Of a stretch of 64,000 nucleotides of DNA, positions 8,167 to 17,029 are shown piece after piece. This DNA is from Parvularcula sp039822105 (lineage in GTDB: Bacteria; Pseudomonadota; Alphaproteobacteria; Caulobacterales; Parvularculaceae), in contig JBCBMW010000013.1 in NCBI GenBank assembly GCA_039822105.1, positions 1 through 64,000 of the forward strand, in the 5' to 3' direction. Position 1 is the stretch's first letter; each line of letters begins with the position of its first letter. Under the pieces are notes generated by a model, which saw only the letters and a program-made list of their open reading frames with translations, did no database searches and had not been told where the DNA came from. Made by a program: the position numbers and the translations under genes.

Positions 8167-10698
8167 TTACGAGTTGACGAGCTCGTCGTTTGGTTTGTCG
8201 TCCGGGCCGCTGACGACGTCGACGATGGTCTTCTTCAGGTCGTCGGGCTTGATTGGTTTTGCAAGGTAGCGATCGGCGCCGGCGGCCATCAACTCGTCCT
8301 GCGCGGCGGCAAAGGCGTCGGCCGTGACGGCGATGATCGGAATATCAGCTGCCGGACGATCAAGGGCGCGGATCCGTTTCGTGGCCTCGACCCCGTCCAT
8401 GACCGGCATTTGCTTGTCCATCAACACAACGTCGAAGTCGCCGTTTGATACCGCGTCCACGGCTTCGCGGCCATTTTCAACGATGGTGAGGCTATCAATC
8501 TTGGCCTTGAGGATCGCCTGAATGACCATTGCGTTGACGGCATTGTCTTCGGCCGCGAGGATCCGCAGGGAGCTAAGCGCACCATCAACGTCAGTAGGCG
8601 GAGCACTCGGCTGAACCGGTTTGAGAGGAGCGCTGACGCCAGCCTTAGCGGCTGGGATCATCACGTGAAAGGTCGTGCCTTTGCCAAGTGCGCTGTCGAG
8701 CTCGATGGTACCACCAAGCAACTCGGAGATGCGTCGGCAAATCGCGAGCCCGAGCCCGGTGCCAGCAAAGCTCCGGGTACCGCCTGTATCGACTTGCCGG
8801 AAGCTCTCGAAGATGAGGTCGTGCTTGTCTTCAGGAATGCCGATGCCTGAATCCTGGACGGAGATCTTGACCGGCTGGCCTTCCCCGCCAGTCGCGACCA
8901 GCCGCACGAAACCTTTGTCGGTGAACTTGATTGCATTGGAGAGGAGGTTCGACAAGACCTGCCGCAAGAGCTTCTCATCTGTAACGAACGGTGTGTTGCC
9001 AACTGAGATGTCTGCGGAGAATCCGAGGCCTTTCTCTTCGGCTTTGGGCCGCCAGAGCTGGGCTACGTCAAGCAGCGTGGCTTCGATGTTCATGGCGGCG
9101 TAATGGGCACTGACGCGGTTGCCTTCAAACCGAGCAACGTCGAGGACGTCCGACACGATCGCGTGGAGGTGTTGCGCCGAGCGCAGCGCTGTCGACAGCT
9201 TCTCATGCGCGTCGGTGTTTTCCGGTGTATCGTGCAGGACAATCTCGGTCAGGTTGATGACAGCATTGAGCGGTGTGCGGACTTCGTGGCTGGTGGTGGC
9301 CAGGAACTCGGTTTTGGCGAGGTTGGCTTTTTCAAGCTCGACATTGGAGCGGCGAAGCTTGTGATTGACGCTCTCCAGCTTGTGGTTCATTGCCTCGGTC
9401 ATCTTCCGCATACGGCCAGACTGGTGAGTCCACCATGCGAGAAAACCGACGGCCGTGAGGGCCGCGGCAACCGCGGCGCCATAGCCGATACGCTCTTGCT
9501 GGCGACGAGCACGGATGAGTGCGACATCGGCCTCAAGGCGTTCGCTGCGCAGGGTGGCGATCTCGAGCTCTTTGTTGGAGAGCTCAAACTCTGCGTTCAG
9601 AATTGCGAGGTTGGCGGAGGCGGCAACATCTCGGTCGGCTTCGTCGAGGCGTTGAAACGCCTCGAGATGAGCGAGTGTGCTGTCTGTTCGCCCGGCTGCG
9701 TTGTAAATGTCGTAGGCGGTCTTGTGGGCTTCTTTGAGGTCGCTGGAAGTCGTCTTCAAGTCAACGCCATCAAAAGCCGTGTCGAAAAGCTCAACCGCAC
9801 CCTGAATATCACCCTGCCGATAGGCGAGCTCGGCATTCTCAGAAAGAAGGATCGGGAGCCAAACCTCGGCGCCATCGACATCTGACCGCGAGAGACCCAA
9901 AGCGATCGACTGCTCGGCGGCGGCCAGGTCATCGTCTGCGAGCTCTGCTTGCGCGAGGATGGTCGCAATCCGCAGCGTCAGGAGATCGCTGTTTTGGGCG
10001 ATGTTGCTCTCGAGTGCTTCTTCGAGCAGCGATCGCGCGGCGTCGATCTCACCCAGCTTGAGAAGGATCTTTGCGCGGTTCCGCATCGATAGGATGGTGA
10101 ACAGCTCGTTCTTGTCATGGATGGCGGCGGCCCGTTCGAAATAGTCCAGCGCTTTTTCATATTGCTGCGCGTTGGCGTAGAGGGTTCCGAGGCTTTCGAG
10201 GCTCGCGGCGCGATACTTTGGGTCGCCGATGTCGGTGAAGACACGATAGGCACTTTGGAACGCTTCTAGGGCAGTGCCGCTATCGCCCATTGCTCGCGCA
10301 AGCCGACCCTTTGACAGAAGCAAGAGCCCGGTAAGCTGGCCCTCTTCATCGCCAAGCACTTGGAACGCTCGGTCAAGTATTGGCAGCGCATCGTCAGGCT
10401 GGTTGAGCCGCGTCAGTGCTTCAACCTGTAGCCAAAGAGCCGTTCCGAGCTGCGTGTTTGTGGACGCGCCCGAGCCTGGAAGAGCAGCATCGGCGAGAAT
10501 CGATAGGCTTTCGGCCTCCTCGGCAAGAATCAGCGCTTCGGCAGGTGCGTGGACCATTTCTAGCCGCGCTGCATCGAGTTTGGCCTGGGCAGTTTCCCAG
10601 CCTTGCGGCTGTTCCTGCGCCGGTGAAGAACCCCAAAGCGTCCCCGCCATGACCAGCGTGAATGCGACAATCTTCGCCATGCTGGACCGCGTAATCAT
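8167..10698 (-). CDS. Hybrid sensor histidine kinase with periplasmic TPR domain
   Basis: An 843-residue protein from ATG 10698, preceded by GAGGAG. An N-terminal signal peptide ends near AQEQPQ. Seven or more TPR-like helical repeats (about residues 35-360) should lie in the periplasm. A transmembrane helix follows (about 408-430, GAAVAAALTAVGFLAWW), then a short coiled coil. The HisKA domain has His near 470 in SHEVRTPLNAV, and the HATPase domain carries DSGIGIPEDKHDLIFESF and GTGLGLAICRRI. A C-terminal receiver domain (about 717-835) has the phospho-acceptor Asp near 760 in VLMDKQMPVMDG and Lys in LAKPIKPDD. No output domain or separate regulator is adjacent. nagA begins 21 bases after its stop, suggesting joint expression with murein-recycling genes. 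The ligand is unknown. Confidence 0.9.
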   Translation of the reverse strand: MITRSSMAKIVAFTLVMAGTLWGSSPAQEQPQGWETAQAKLDAARLEMVHAPAEALILAEEAESLSILADAALPGSGASTNTQLGTALWLQVEALTRLNQPDDALPILDRAFQVLGDEEGQLTGLLLLSKGRLARAMGDSGTALEAFQSAYRVFTDIGDPKYRAASLESLGTLYANAQQYEKALDYFERAAAIHDKNELFTILSMRNRAKILLKLGEIDAARSLLEEALESNIAQNSDLLTLRIATILAQAELADDDLAAAEQSIALGLSRSDVDGAEVWLPILLSENAELAYRQGDIQGAVELFDTAFDGVDLKTTSSDLKEAHKTAYDIYNAAGRTDSTLAHLEAFQRLDEADRDVAASANLAILNAEFELSNKELEIATLRSERLEADVALIRARRQQERIGYGAAVAAALTAVGFLAWWTHQSGRMRKMTEAMNHKLESVNHKLRRSNVELEKANLAKTEFLATTSHEVRTPLNAVINLTEIVLHDTPENTDAHEKLSTALRSAQHLHAIVSDVLDVARFEGNRVSAHYAAMNIEATLLDVAQLWRPKAEEKGLGFSADISVGNTPFVTDEKLLRQVLSNLLSNAIKFTDKGFVRLVATGGEGQPVKISVQDSGIGIPEDKHDLIFESFRQVDTGGTRSFAGTGLGLAICRRISELLGGTIELDSALGKGTTFHVMIPAAKAGVSAPLKPVQPSAPPTDVDGALSSLRILAAEDNAVNAMVIQAILKAKIDSLTIVENGREAVDAVSNGDFDVVLMDKQMPVMDGVEATKRIRALDRPAADIPIIAVTADAFAAAQDELMAAGADRYLAKPIKPDDLKKTIVDVVSGPDDKPNDELVNS

Positions 10699-10881
10699 CG
10701 GCTCCTCGGTTTTGATCTCTTTATATTGGCTTTGGACAAGTTGAAAAATGGTGAAAATCGACACCTCTGTCGTATGCGAACTGGTGCGAAACTGTTGTTT
10801 CCCAATGGGTTACGTCATCCGTCGAGACTTCAAGCGCGATGTGAAGGTGGCGCCGTAAGCTGCCCGACAGCAAGAAAACAA

Positions 10882-10912
10882 ACAAAAAGGGCGGCTTCGT
10901 AAGAAACCGCCC
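10882..10912 (-). terminator. Rho-independent terminator after the GDWLDIL repeat gene
   Basis: On the minus strand GGGCGG and CCGCCC (10889-10894 and 10907-10912) pair. The stem extends, after one mismatch, through three more pairs to a four-base GTAA-type loop. A T-rich run (TTTTTGTTTG) follows at 10888 downwards. It lies 44 bases past the repeat-gene stop and well before the kinase start, so the repeat gene is probably its own transcript. Confidence 0.8.
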
Positions 10913-10955
10913 CAAGTGCACATCATCACTGAAGTGCCTGATCTATCGAACTGAC

Positions 10956-11363
10956 TTACGACAGAATGTCGAGCCAATCGCCATTGGTGGCGAGGATATC
11001 GAGCCAGTCACCGCTTGCCTGGGTTTCCAGAATGTCCAGCCAGTCACCGTTGGTTGCGAGAATATCCAACCAATCGCCGCTCGCTTGGGTTCCAAGGATG
11101 TCGAGCCAATCGCCATTGGTGGCGAGAATGTCGAGCCAGTCACCGCTTGCTTGGGTTTCCAGAATGTCCAACCAGTCGCCGCTGGCGTTTGCCCCGAGAA
11201 TATCGAGCCAATCCCCACTGGCCTGTGTTTCAAGGATATCCAGCCAGTCGCCAGAAGCTGCTGTGGTCGTGTCAGCGGCAGACGCGGTCGCGCCAGCGAA
11301 AAGCAGGGCGCATGAAGCCAGGGCAGCTTTGGTAGCGCCCATCAAAAAACGAGTTCCAAACAT
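10956..11363 (-). CDS. Secreted small acidic protein made of nine GDWLDIL repeats
   Basis: A 135-residue protein that I do not recognise. ATG 11363 is preceded by GGAGAG, and a signal peptide of about 29 residues ends at ATASA. After a short ADTTTAA leader, the whole mature chain is nine exact GDWLDIL heptads joined by short linkers: ETQAS, GANAS, ETQAS, ATN, GTQAS, ATN, ETQAS, ATN, then a final S. The mature part has no Lys, Arg, His or Cys, two or three acidic residues per unit and one Trp per unit, so it is strongly acidic. Periodic Trp/Leu/Ile alternating with Asp could suit a beta-solenoid or fibre, a matrix or surface protein, or a precursor cut into peptides. It has its own terminator. 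The downstream neighbour is a kinase with a periplasmic TPR sensor. Confidence 0.85.
   Translation of the reverse strand: MFGTRFLMGATKAALASCALLFAGATASAADTTTAASGDWLDILETQASGDWLDILGANASGDWLDILETQASGDWLDILATNGDWLDILGTQASGDWLDILATNGDWLDILETQASGDWLDILATNGDWLDILS
10962..11252 (-). repeat. Tandem 33-36 bp coding repeat encoding GDWLDIL nine times
   Basis: Nine 21-base units spaced 33 or 36 bases apart (one unit per 11 or 12 residues). All nine differ in DNA sequence yet encode the same seven residues. The Gly codon is GGC, GGT or GGG; Asp is GAT or GAC; Leu is CTC, CTG, TTG or CTT; Ile is ATT or ATC. The variation is confined to synonymous positions, so the array is kept at the protein level and is not a recent slippage expansion. 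Confidence 0.95.
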
Positions 11364-11762
11364 AGCTCTCTCCAAACTTACAAACGCGCACGCATGACGA
11401 GCGCCCCCGTTAAGGTTAACTGGGAACCCTTAAATCATTAGACAAGATTTTAATCAACTGTCGATTGCGTTGCCGAGGTGATTTTCTGCAGTTGTCACAA
11501 CGCCCTAGTGTATTAACCCTCAAGACAAACTTGATAGTTTCGGATGCGGAACGATAATGAAAAAGCGCAGCCATTAAGCTTAATGATATTATATCACACC
11601 CAATGGTGGTGCTTGGCTACACTTTGTTGAGGTGTTTCGATAAAGAGTAACAGGTCCGTGTTCGCCAAAAACGGGAACGACACAGTTCTTTCGTTTCGCG
11701 CCTGCTTCCGGCATAGACAAATCTGTTCGCGAGCCTAATTGCTTGCTCACACAGGAGAATTC
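11364..11762. other. 399-base AT-rich intergenic region between the repeat gene and panD
   Basis: I see no gene here. The stretch is clearly more AT-rich than its surroundings and should carry the divergent promoters of the repeat gene and panD. It holds several TTAA-containing elements (around 11413-11420, 11430 and 11514) and a perfect 14-base palindrome, CATTAAGCTTAATG, at 11572-11585. TATTATAT follows the palindrome at once and could serve as a -10 region. TTAA elements recall CtrA sites, but none has the full TTAA-N7-TTAA spacing. Confidence 0.5.
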
Positions 11763-12125
11763 ATGCGTCTTTCGATGATGAAGGCGAAGCTGCACAGAGC
11801 GACGCTGACCATGACCGATCTTCACTACGAGGGCTCGATTGCCATCGACGAAGATCTCATGGCTGCCGCTGGGATCTTGCCCAATGAGCGCGTCGATGTG
11901 TGGAACATCACCAATGGTGCACGCCTGACCACTTACGCCCTGCCAGCGGAGCGCGGCAGTCGTGAGATTATGCTGAACGGCGCTGCAGCGCGCCATGCCC
12001 ATACCGGCGACCAGGTGATCATCACCACATTCGCGGACATGGAGCCCGAGGAAGCCCGCAATCACAAACCCACCGTGGTTTTGATGAACGACAACAACAC
12101 CATCAAAGAGGTGATCGAGGGCTAA
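11763..12125 (+). CDS. panD: Aspartate 1-decarboxylase (pyruvoyl enzyme precursor)
   Basis: Makes beta-alanine from aspartate for pantothenate and CoA synthesis. The 120-residue zymogen has the LHRATLT...LHYEGS start typical of PanD. With ATG 11763 (preceded by AGGAGA) the self-cleavage site falls exactly at Gly24-Ser25, where Ser25 becomes the pyruvoyl group. This supports the start. The conserved VWNITNG and NGAAAR segments are present. No other pantothenate genes are adjacent. The peptidase downstream starts 56 bases later. Confidence 0.96.
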   Translation: MRLSMMKAKLHRATLTMTDLHYEGSIAIDEDLMAAAGILPNERVDVWNITNGARLTTYALPAERGSREIMLNGAAARHAHTGDQVIITTFADMEPEEARNHKPTVVLMNDNNTIKEVIEG

Positions 12126-12181
12126 GCCCGCCGTGCCTCGCGCTGTTGGCCCATGGCCTGCTTTCCGGCAAGGCGGGGGCT

Positions 12182-14395
12182 ATGTCGATCTCGTTCCTCC
12201 GCGGTGTTGTCCCCGCTGTTCTCGCCCTTGGTTTTTCCTCTCCGCTGCTGGCCGATGAGCTGAGCACGGCGCGGATGTTTGACAGCCCGAGCCTGACGGG
12301 GCCGAGCCCGCGGGCTGTCGCCTATGCGCCCGATGGCTCGATGGTGACGTTTCTGAAGCCGCGGGAAGAAGACCAGCAGCGCTTTGATCTCTGGGCCTAT
12401 GACGTTGCGACGGGCGAGGCATCGATGCTGGTCGATAGCGCGAGCCTTGAGCCCGATGGCTTTGAGCTCTCCGAGGAAGAAAAAGCGCTGCGCGAACGCA
12501 AACGGATCGCAGCGTCGCGCGGTATTGTTCAGTACCAGTGGGATAGCGCGGGGAAGTTGATCCTCGTGCCGCTTGCTGGCGATCTCTTTTTGGTGACGCT
12601 GGCCGATGGCTCGGTGCGGCAGCTGACGGATACGGAAGAGTTTGAGTACGACGCGAAGGTGAGCCCCTCAGGCGGCTATGTGAGCTTTCTCAGGGATGGT
12701 GCGTTTTACGCCATCAATCTCGAGAATGGGCAGGAGCGCCGGCTTTCACCGCGCGGTGAGGATGCGATCTCCTACGGCACCGCTGAGTTCGTCGCGCAGG
12801 AAGAGATGTCACGCTACACCGGCAATTGGTGGAGCCCTGATGATCAAGCGGTGGTCTTTACCAAGACCGATGAGACCGGCGTCGACATCGTCCCCCGTTT
12901 CGACATTTCTGCGGGCGACGTCACATTGGTGGAGCAGCGTTATCCGCGGGCAGGTCGCCCGAATGCCGTGGTCGATCTCTATCTGCGCCGGTTGGGGCAG
13001 CGCCGTGCCCTGAAGATCGATTGGGGCGCCTCCCCGGACACCTATCTGGCCCGGGTCAATTGGGCGAGCCCGGAGCGTCTTTTCATCCAAACAGTCAACC
13101 GTGATCAGACCGAGCTGACACTCAGCCAAGTGAACCTCCTGAACGGCGATGTGACCGAGGTGTATACGGAACAACAGCCGGCCTGGATCAACCTCTCGAA
13201 TGATTTCCGTCCGCTCGAAGAGGGTTTTCTTTGGACAACAGAGGAGACGGGTTTCCGGCACATCTATCGCTTTGATGACGCAGGCGAAAAAGTGGCTGTC
13301 ACGTCCGGTGACTGGCAGGTTCTCTCGGTGGGGAGCGTCGATCCAGAGGCGGGGACTGTGACCTTTACGGGGCACAAGGACACACCGCTTGAGCAGCATC
13401 TTTATAGCGTCAGCTACCTTGAACCCGGTGAGCCGGAGCGCATCACGCCCCTGGGGTCGACCTGGGCCATCACCGTGGCGCCGGATGCGGCGAGCTATGT
13501 GGGGCGTTCACAGAGCACCACTCAACCGGTGCAGACGGGTCTTTACGCAGCAGACGGTGCTCGTATCGCATGGATCGAAGAAAATGCGTTGAGCAGTGAA
13601 CATCCCTATGCGCCCTATATCGATGCTCATAGCGCTCCTGAGTTTGGCACCCTTGAGGCCGATGACGGAACGGTGCTGCATTACTCGATCTTGAAGCCGC
13701 ATGATTTCGATCCGAGCAAAGAGTACCCGGCGATCCATTACGTCTATGGTGGCCCTGGGGTGCAGGTCGTGCGCAACAGCTTTGGCCGACTGACCCAGCA
13801 ATACTGGCAGCAGCAAGGCTATGTCGTCTTCAGCCTCGACAACCGGGGTTCAGAGGGGCGCGGCAAAGCTTTTGAGGATCATCTCTTCAAAGCTATGGCC
13901 GGGGTTGAGGTTGAGGATCAACTTCTCGGTGCGGAGTTTTTGGGCTCGCTCTCCTATGTCGATGACGACCGGATCGGTGTGACCGGTTGGTCCTATGGCG
14001 GTTACATGACCCTGCATCTTGCGCTCCGGGCGCCCGAGGGAACCTATGCTGCCGCGGTGTCAGGTGCCCCCGTCACCGACTGGTCACTGTATGATACGTT
14101 CTACACGGAGCGGTATATGCAGACGCCTCAGGATAACACTGAAGGCTATGAGGCGTCGTCGGTCTTCCCCTATCTCGAAGACCTCTCGGTGCCGCTCTTG
14201 ATCGTCCACGGCATGGCCGACGACAATGTCATCTTCGACAACTCAACGCGCGTGTTCGCCGCTCTCCAAGCCTCGGCCACGCCGTTTGAAATGATGACCT
14301 ATCCTGGTCAGCGGCATCGGATTCGCGATGGTTTGGTGGGGCGACACCAATTTGAAACCAGCATGCGGTTCATGGATCGTTATCTGAAAGACTGA
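12182..14395 (+). CDS. Exported S9 family dipeptidyl-peptidase IV-like protease
   Basis: A 737-residue secreted or periplasmic serine peptidase that should remove N-terminal dipeptides, typically after proline or alanine. A signal peptide (about residues 1-24, ending SPLLADE) is followed by an eight-bladed beta-propeller region of DPP-IV type (about 35-480) and a C-terminal alpha/beta-hydrolase domain. Catalytic residues are Ser604 in GWSYGGY, Asp680 or Asp681 in MADDNV and His712 in GQRHRI. The glutamate motif QEEMSRYTGNWWSPD, which binds the substrate N-terminus in DPP-IV, is present near residue 210. ATG 12182 is chosen because the signal peptide begins there. The M1 peptidase downstream suggests a peptide-degrading block. 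Confidence 0.92.
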   Translation: MSISFLRGVVPAVLALGFSSPLLADELSTARMFDSPSLTGPSPRAVAYAPDGSMVTFLKPREEDQQRFDLWAYDVATGEASMLVDSASLEPDGFELSEEEKALRERKRIAASRGIVQYQWDSAGKLILVPLAGDLFLVTLADGSVRQLTDTEEFEYDAKVSPSGGYVSFLRDGAFYAINLENGQERRLSPRGEDAISYGTAEFVAQEEMSRYTGNWWSPDDQAVVFTKTDETGVDIVPRFDISAGDVTLVEQRYPRAGRPNAVVDLYLRRLGQRRALKIDWGASPDTYLARVNWASPERLFIQTVNRDQTELTLSQVNLLNGDVTEVYTEQQPAWINLSNDFRPLEEGFLWTTEETGFRHIYRFDDAGEKVAVTSGDWQVLSVGSVDPEAGTVTFTGHKDTPLEQHLYSVSYLEPGEPERITPLGSTWAITVAPDAASYVGRSQSTTQPVQTGLYAADGARIAWIEENALSSEHPYAPYIDAHSAPEFGTLEADDGTVLHYSILKPHDFDPSKEYPAIHYVYGGPGVQVVRNSFGRLTQQYWQQQGYVVFSLDNRGSEGRGKAFEDHLFKAMAGVEVEDQLLGAEFLGSLSYVDDDRIGVTGWSYGGYMTLHLALRAPEGTYAAAVSGAPVTDWSLYDTFYTERYMQTPQDNTEGYEASSVFPYLEDLSVPLLIVHGMADDNVIFDNSTRVFAALQASATPFEMMTYPGQRHRIRDGLVGRHQFETSMRFMDRYLKD

Positions 14396-14509
14396 TCGCG
14401 GCGCTGCCGGAGACATTGCCGGGGATCAATGACCTGAAGGCGGCTCTGCGGGTTGCTCTTCGGGGTCGCGCCGCTAGGTTGCCGCGAAACGATATGGGGT
14501 CACTCACTT

Positions 14510-17029
14510 ATGTTGCGTCTTTTTGTGCTGCTGGCATCGGCCGGTTCTTTGCTGACGACGACGGCCTTCGCGGCCGAAGGGAAGGAGCCGACCTTCACCG
14601 GCGTGGGCTCTGGCGCTCGGGCATTTGAACAGCTGGATGACGTGCTGCCGACGCCGAACATGTTCCGCGCCGCGACAGGTGAGCCGGGACCTGCCTATTG
14701 GCAGCAGCGCGCAGACTACGACATCGAGGTCACGCTCGACGAAGACGCGAAGACCATCGATGCGAGTGAGGACATCACCTACACCAACAACTCGCCGCAT
14801 GAGCTGCGTTATCTCTGGGTGCAGTTGGACCAGAACCGTTTCGCTGACGGCTCGACCGCGCGGATGTCAGAGCGGCTGGCCGATATTGGCAGGCGCCCGG
14901 GCACTGGCTCGCCGCGCGTCACTTACGCAGCGATGCAGCGCCTCGAAGAGTTCGAGCGAGTCGATCACGGCTTTAAGATCGGTGAGGTCACCGACGTCGA
15001 CGGCAATGTGCTGAAGACGACGATTGTCGACACCATGATGCGGATCGACTTGCCCGAGCCGCTGGCGCCAGGCGGAGAGATCGCGTTCACGATCCCGTGG
15101 TCCTTCAACATCATCAACGAAAGCGTCGTTGGCGGCCGCGGCGGCTATGAGAGCTTCCCCGTCGAAGCTGAAGTGCCGACGGACGACACGATCTTCTTCC
15201 TCGCCCAGTGGTTCCCGCGGATGACAGCGTTCACGGACTATGAGGGCTGGCACAACAAAGCCTTCCTCGGCCGCGGCGAGTTCACGCTTGAGTTCGGCGA
15301 TTACGAAGTCGCGATCACGGTGCCTGCTGACCATATCGTCAGCGCCACGGGCGTTTTGCAGAACCCTGGCGCTGTTCTGACGCGCCAGCAGCGCCGCCGC
15401 CTGGAAGAAGCCAAGACCGCTGACAGCCCTGTCTTCATCGTGACGCCGGAAGAGGCGAAAGAGAACGAAGAAGAAGGCACCACACGGATGAAAACCTGGC
15501 GTTTCTCGGCAGAGAACGTGCGGGACTTCGCGTGGTCGAGCTCGCGGAAGTTCATCTGGGACGCGATGGGCTATGAGCAGGATGACGACGAGAACCCTCT
15601 CGTCATGGCCATGAGCTTCTATCCGAATGAGGCCGAGCCCATCTGGTCGAAATACTCGACCGAAGCCGTCGTCCACACGATGGATGTCTACAACAAGTTC
15701 TCGTTCAATTATCCGTACCCCACCTCGCAGTCGGTCAACGCTTGGGAGCGCGGCGGGATGGAATACCCGATGATCACTTTCAACGGCTATCGTCCGAACA
15801 CGAAGGACGCGCCCGACGGTGAGGTGACCTATTCGCGCTTCACCAAATACGGCCTGATCGGTGTGATCATCCATGAGATCGGTCACATCTACTTCCCGAT
15901 GACGGTGAACTCGGATGAGCGTCAGTGGACGTGGATGGACGAAGGTCTCAACACCTTCCTTGAGTATATGGCGGAGCTGGAATGGGAGGAGAAATACCCC
16001 ACCTTCCGCGGTGAGGTGAACCTCCTCGACTATATCCCGAGCTATATGGTCTCGGACTACCAAGTGCCGATCATGACGCAGTCGGACAGTGTTATCCAAT
16101 TTGGCCCGAATGCCTATTCGAAGCCTGCTGCCGGCCTCACGATCCTGCGGGAGACGATCCTCGGCAGGGAACTCTTCGACGAAGCGTTCCGTGAGTATTC
16201 GCGCCGCTGGAAGTTCAAGCGTCCGGCGCCTGCCGACTTCTTCCGCACGATGGAAGAGGTGTCGGGTAAGGACCTCGACTGGTTCTGGCGCGGTTGGTGG
16301 TACACGACCGATCACGTCGATATCGCTGTCACCAGCCTCACCACCAACAAGATCTCGACGCTCGACCCCGATGTGGAGTCGCCCTTGGCTCGTGCTGAAA
16401 AAGCCGCGACCACGCCGCTTCCGCTGACGGTGCTGCGCAACCGGGAAGAGGGCCTCGTCACCCGCTATCAGCGGCGCACGGAACAACTCGGTGACTTCTA
16501 CAACGAGAATGACGAGTTTGAGCCGACCAATGAGGATCGCAACGAGTACCGCGACTTTATCTCGGGCGATGACGACTATGATGATCTCAACTCGCAAGAG
16601 CGGGCGATGTTCGACCGGATGCTGGAGCGTGATCCGTTCATCCACACGGTGAGTTTCAAGAATGTCGGCGGTCTTGTCATGCCGATCCCGCTGACGCTGC
16701 ACTATGCCGATGGCACGATGGAAGACATCCAGCTGCCCGCTGAAATCTGGCGCTATGATGCGGAGGAGACCGATAAGCTCTTCATCTCCGATAAAGAGAT
16801 CGTCAGTGTTGAGATCGACCGCCATCATGAGATTGCTGATGCGGACGCCCATAACAACACGTTCCCGCAAAAGGTCCGTCCAAGCCGTTTCGAGCTCTAC
16901 AAGGCAGGCGGTGCGCCTTACAACCAGATGGCCGACTCCCTGGTCGAGCTTGAAGGCAACGAAAAGGGCGTGGACGAGGACGACAGCCCTGACCTGCCGC
17001 TAGAGGATGCGACGGGTGGCGATCAGTAG
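14510..17029 (+). CDS. Exported M1 family zinc metallopeptidase
   Basis: An 839-residue aminopeptidase-type protein with an N-terminal signal peptide (about residues 1-21, ending TTAFA). The gluzincin site is His455-Glu456-x-x-His459, with the third ligand Glu478 exactly 18 residues later (MDEGLNTF). A GGMEYPMI segment near residue 415 replaces the usual GAMEN exopeptidase motif. That modified form is seen in the large secreted M1 subgroup rather than in PepN. ATG 14510 starts the signal peptide. The next gene begins inside the end of this one. The C-terminal part (about 600-839) is rich in acidic residues. Substrate range is unknown. Confidence 0.9.
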   Translation: MLRLFVLLASAGSLLTTTAFAAEGKEPTFTGVGSGARAFEQLDDVLPTPNMFRAATGEPGPAYWQQRADYDIEVTLDEDAKTIDASEDITYTNNSPHELRYLWVQLDQNRFADGSTARMSERLADIGRRPGTGSPRVTYAAMQRLEEFERVDHGFKIGEVTDVDGNVLKTTIVDTMMRIDLPEPLAPGGEIAFTIPWSFNIINESVVGGRGGYESFPVEAEVPTDDTIFFLAQWFPRMTAFTDYEGWHNKAFLGRGEFTLEFGDYEVAITVPADHIVSATGVLQNPGAVLTRQQRRRLEEAKTADSPVFIVTPEEAKENEEEGTTRMKTWRFSAENVRDFAWSSSRKFIWDAMGYEQDDDENPLVMAMSFYPNEAEPIWSKYSTEAVVHTMDVYNKFSFNYPYPTSQSVNAWERGGMEYPMITFNGYRPNTKDAPDGEVTYSRFTKYGLIGVIIHEIGHIYFPMTVNSDERQWTWMDEGLNTFLEYMAELEWEEKYPTFRGEVNLLDYIPSYMVSDYQVPIMTQSDSVIQFGPNAYSKPAAGLTILRETILGRELFDEAFREYSRRWKFKRPAPADFFRTMEEVSGKDLDWFWRGWWYTTDHVDIAVTSLTTNKISTLDPDVESPLARAEKAATTPLPLTVLRNREEGLVTRYQRRTEQLGDFYNENDEFEPTNEDRNEYRDFISGDDDYDDLNSQERAMFDRMLERDPFIHTVSFKNVGGLVMPIPLTLHYADGTMEDIQLPAEIWRYDAEETDKLFISDKEIVSVEIDRHHEIADADAHNNTFPQKVRPSRFELYKAGGAPYNQMADSLVELEGNEKGVDEDDSPDLPLEDATGGDQ

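Noticed and set aside
10721..10921. A 66-codon minus-strand frame between the repeat gene and the kinase
   Set aside because: It runs through the terminator hairpin and has no ribosome site or family.
10962..11252. CRISPR-like or satellite DNA repeat
   Set aside because: The units are coding and differ at synonymous sites; there are no unique spacers. The regularity is at the protein level.
11411..11520. CtrA binding sites
   Set aside because: Several TTAA elements occur, but none has the TTAA-N7-TTAA spacing.
14867..16870. A 667-codon open frame on the minus strand
   Set aside because: It lies antisense inside the M1 peptidase gene, whose zinc site is intact. Long antisense frames are common in G+C-rich genes, and this one shows no domain.
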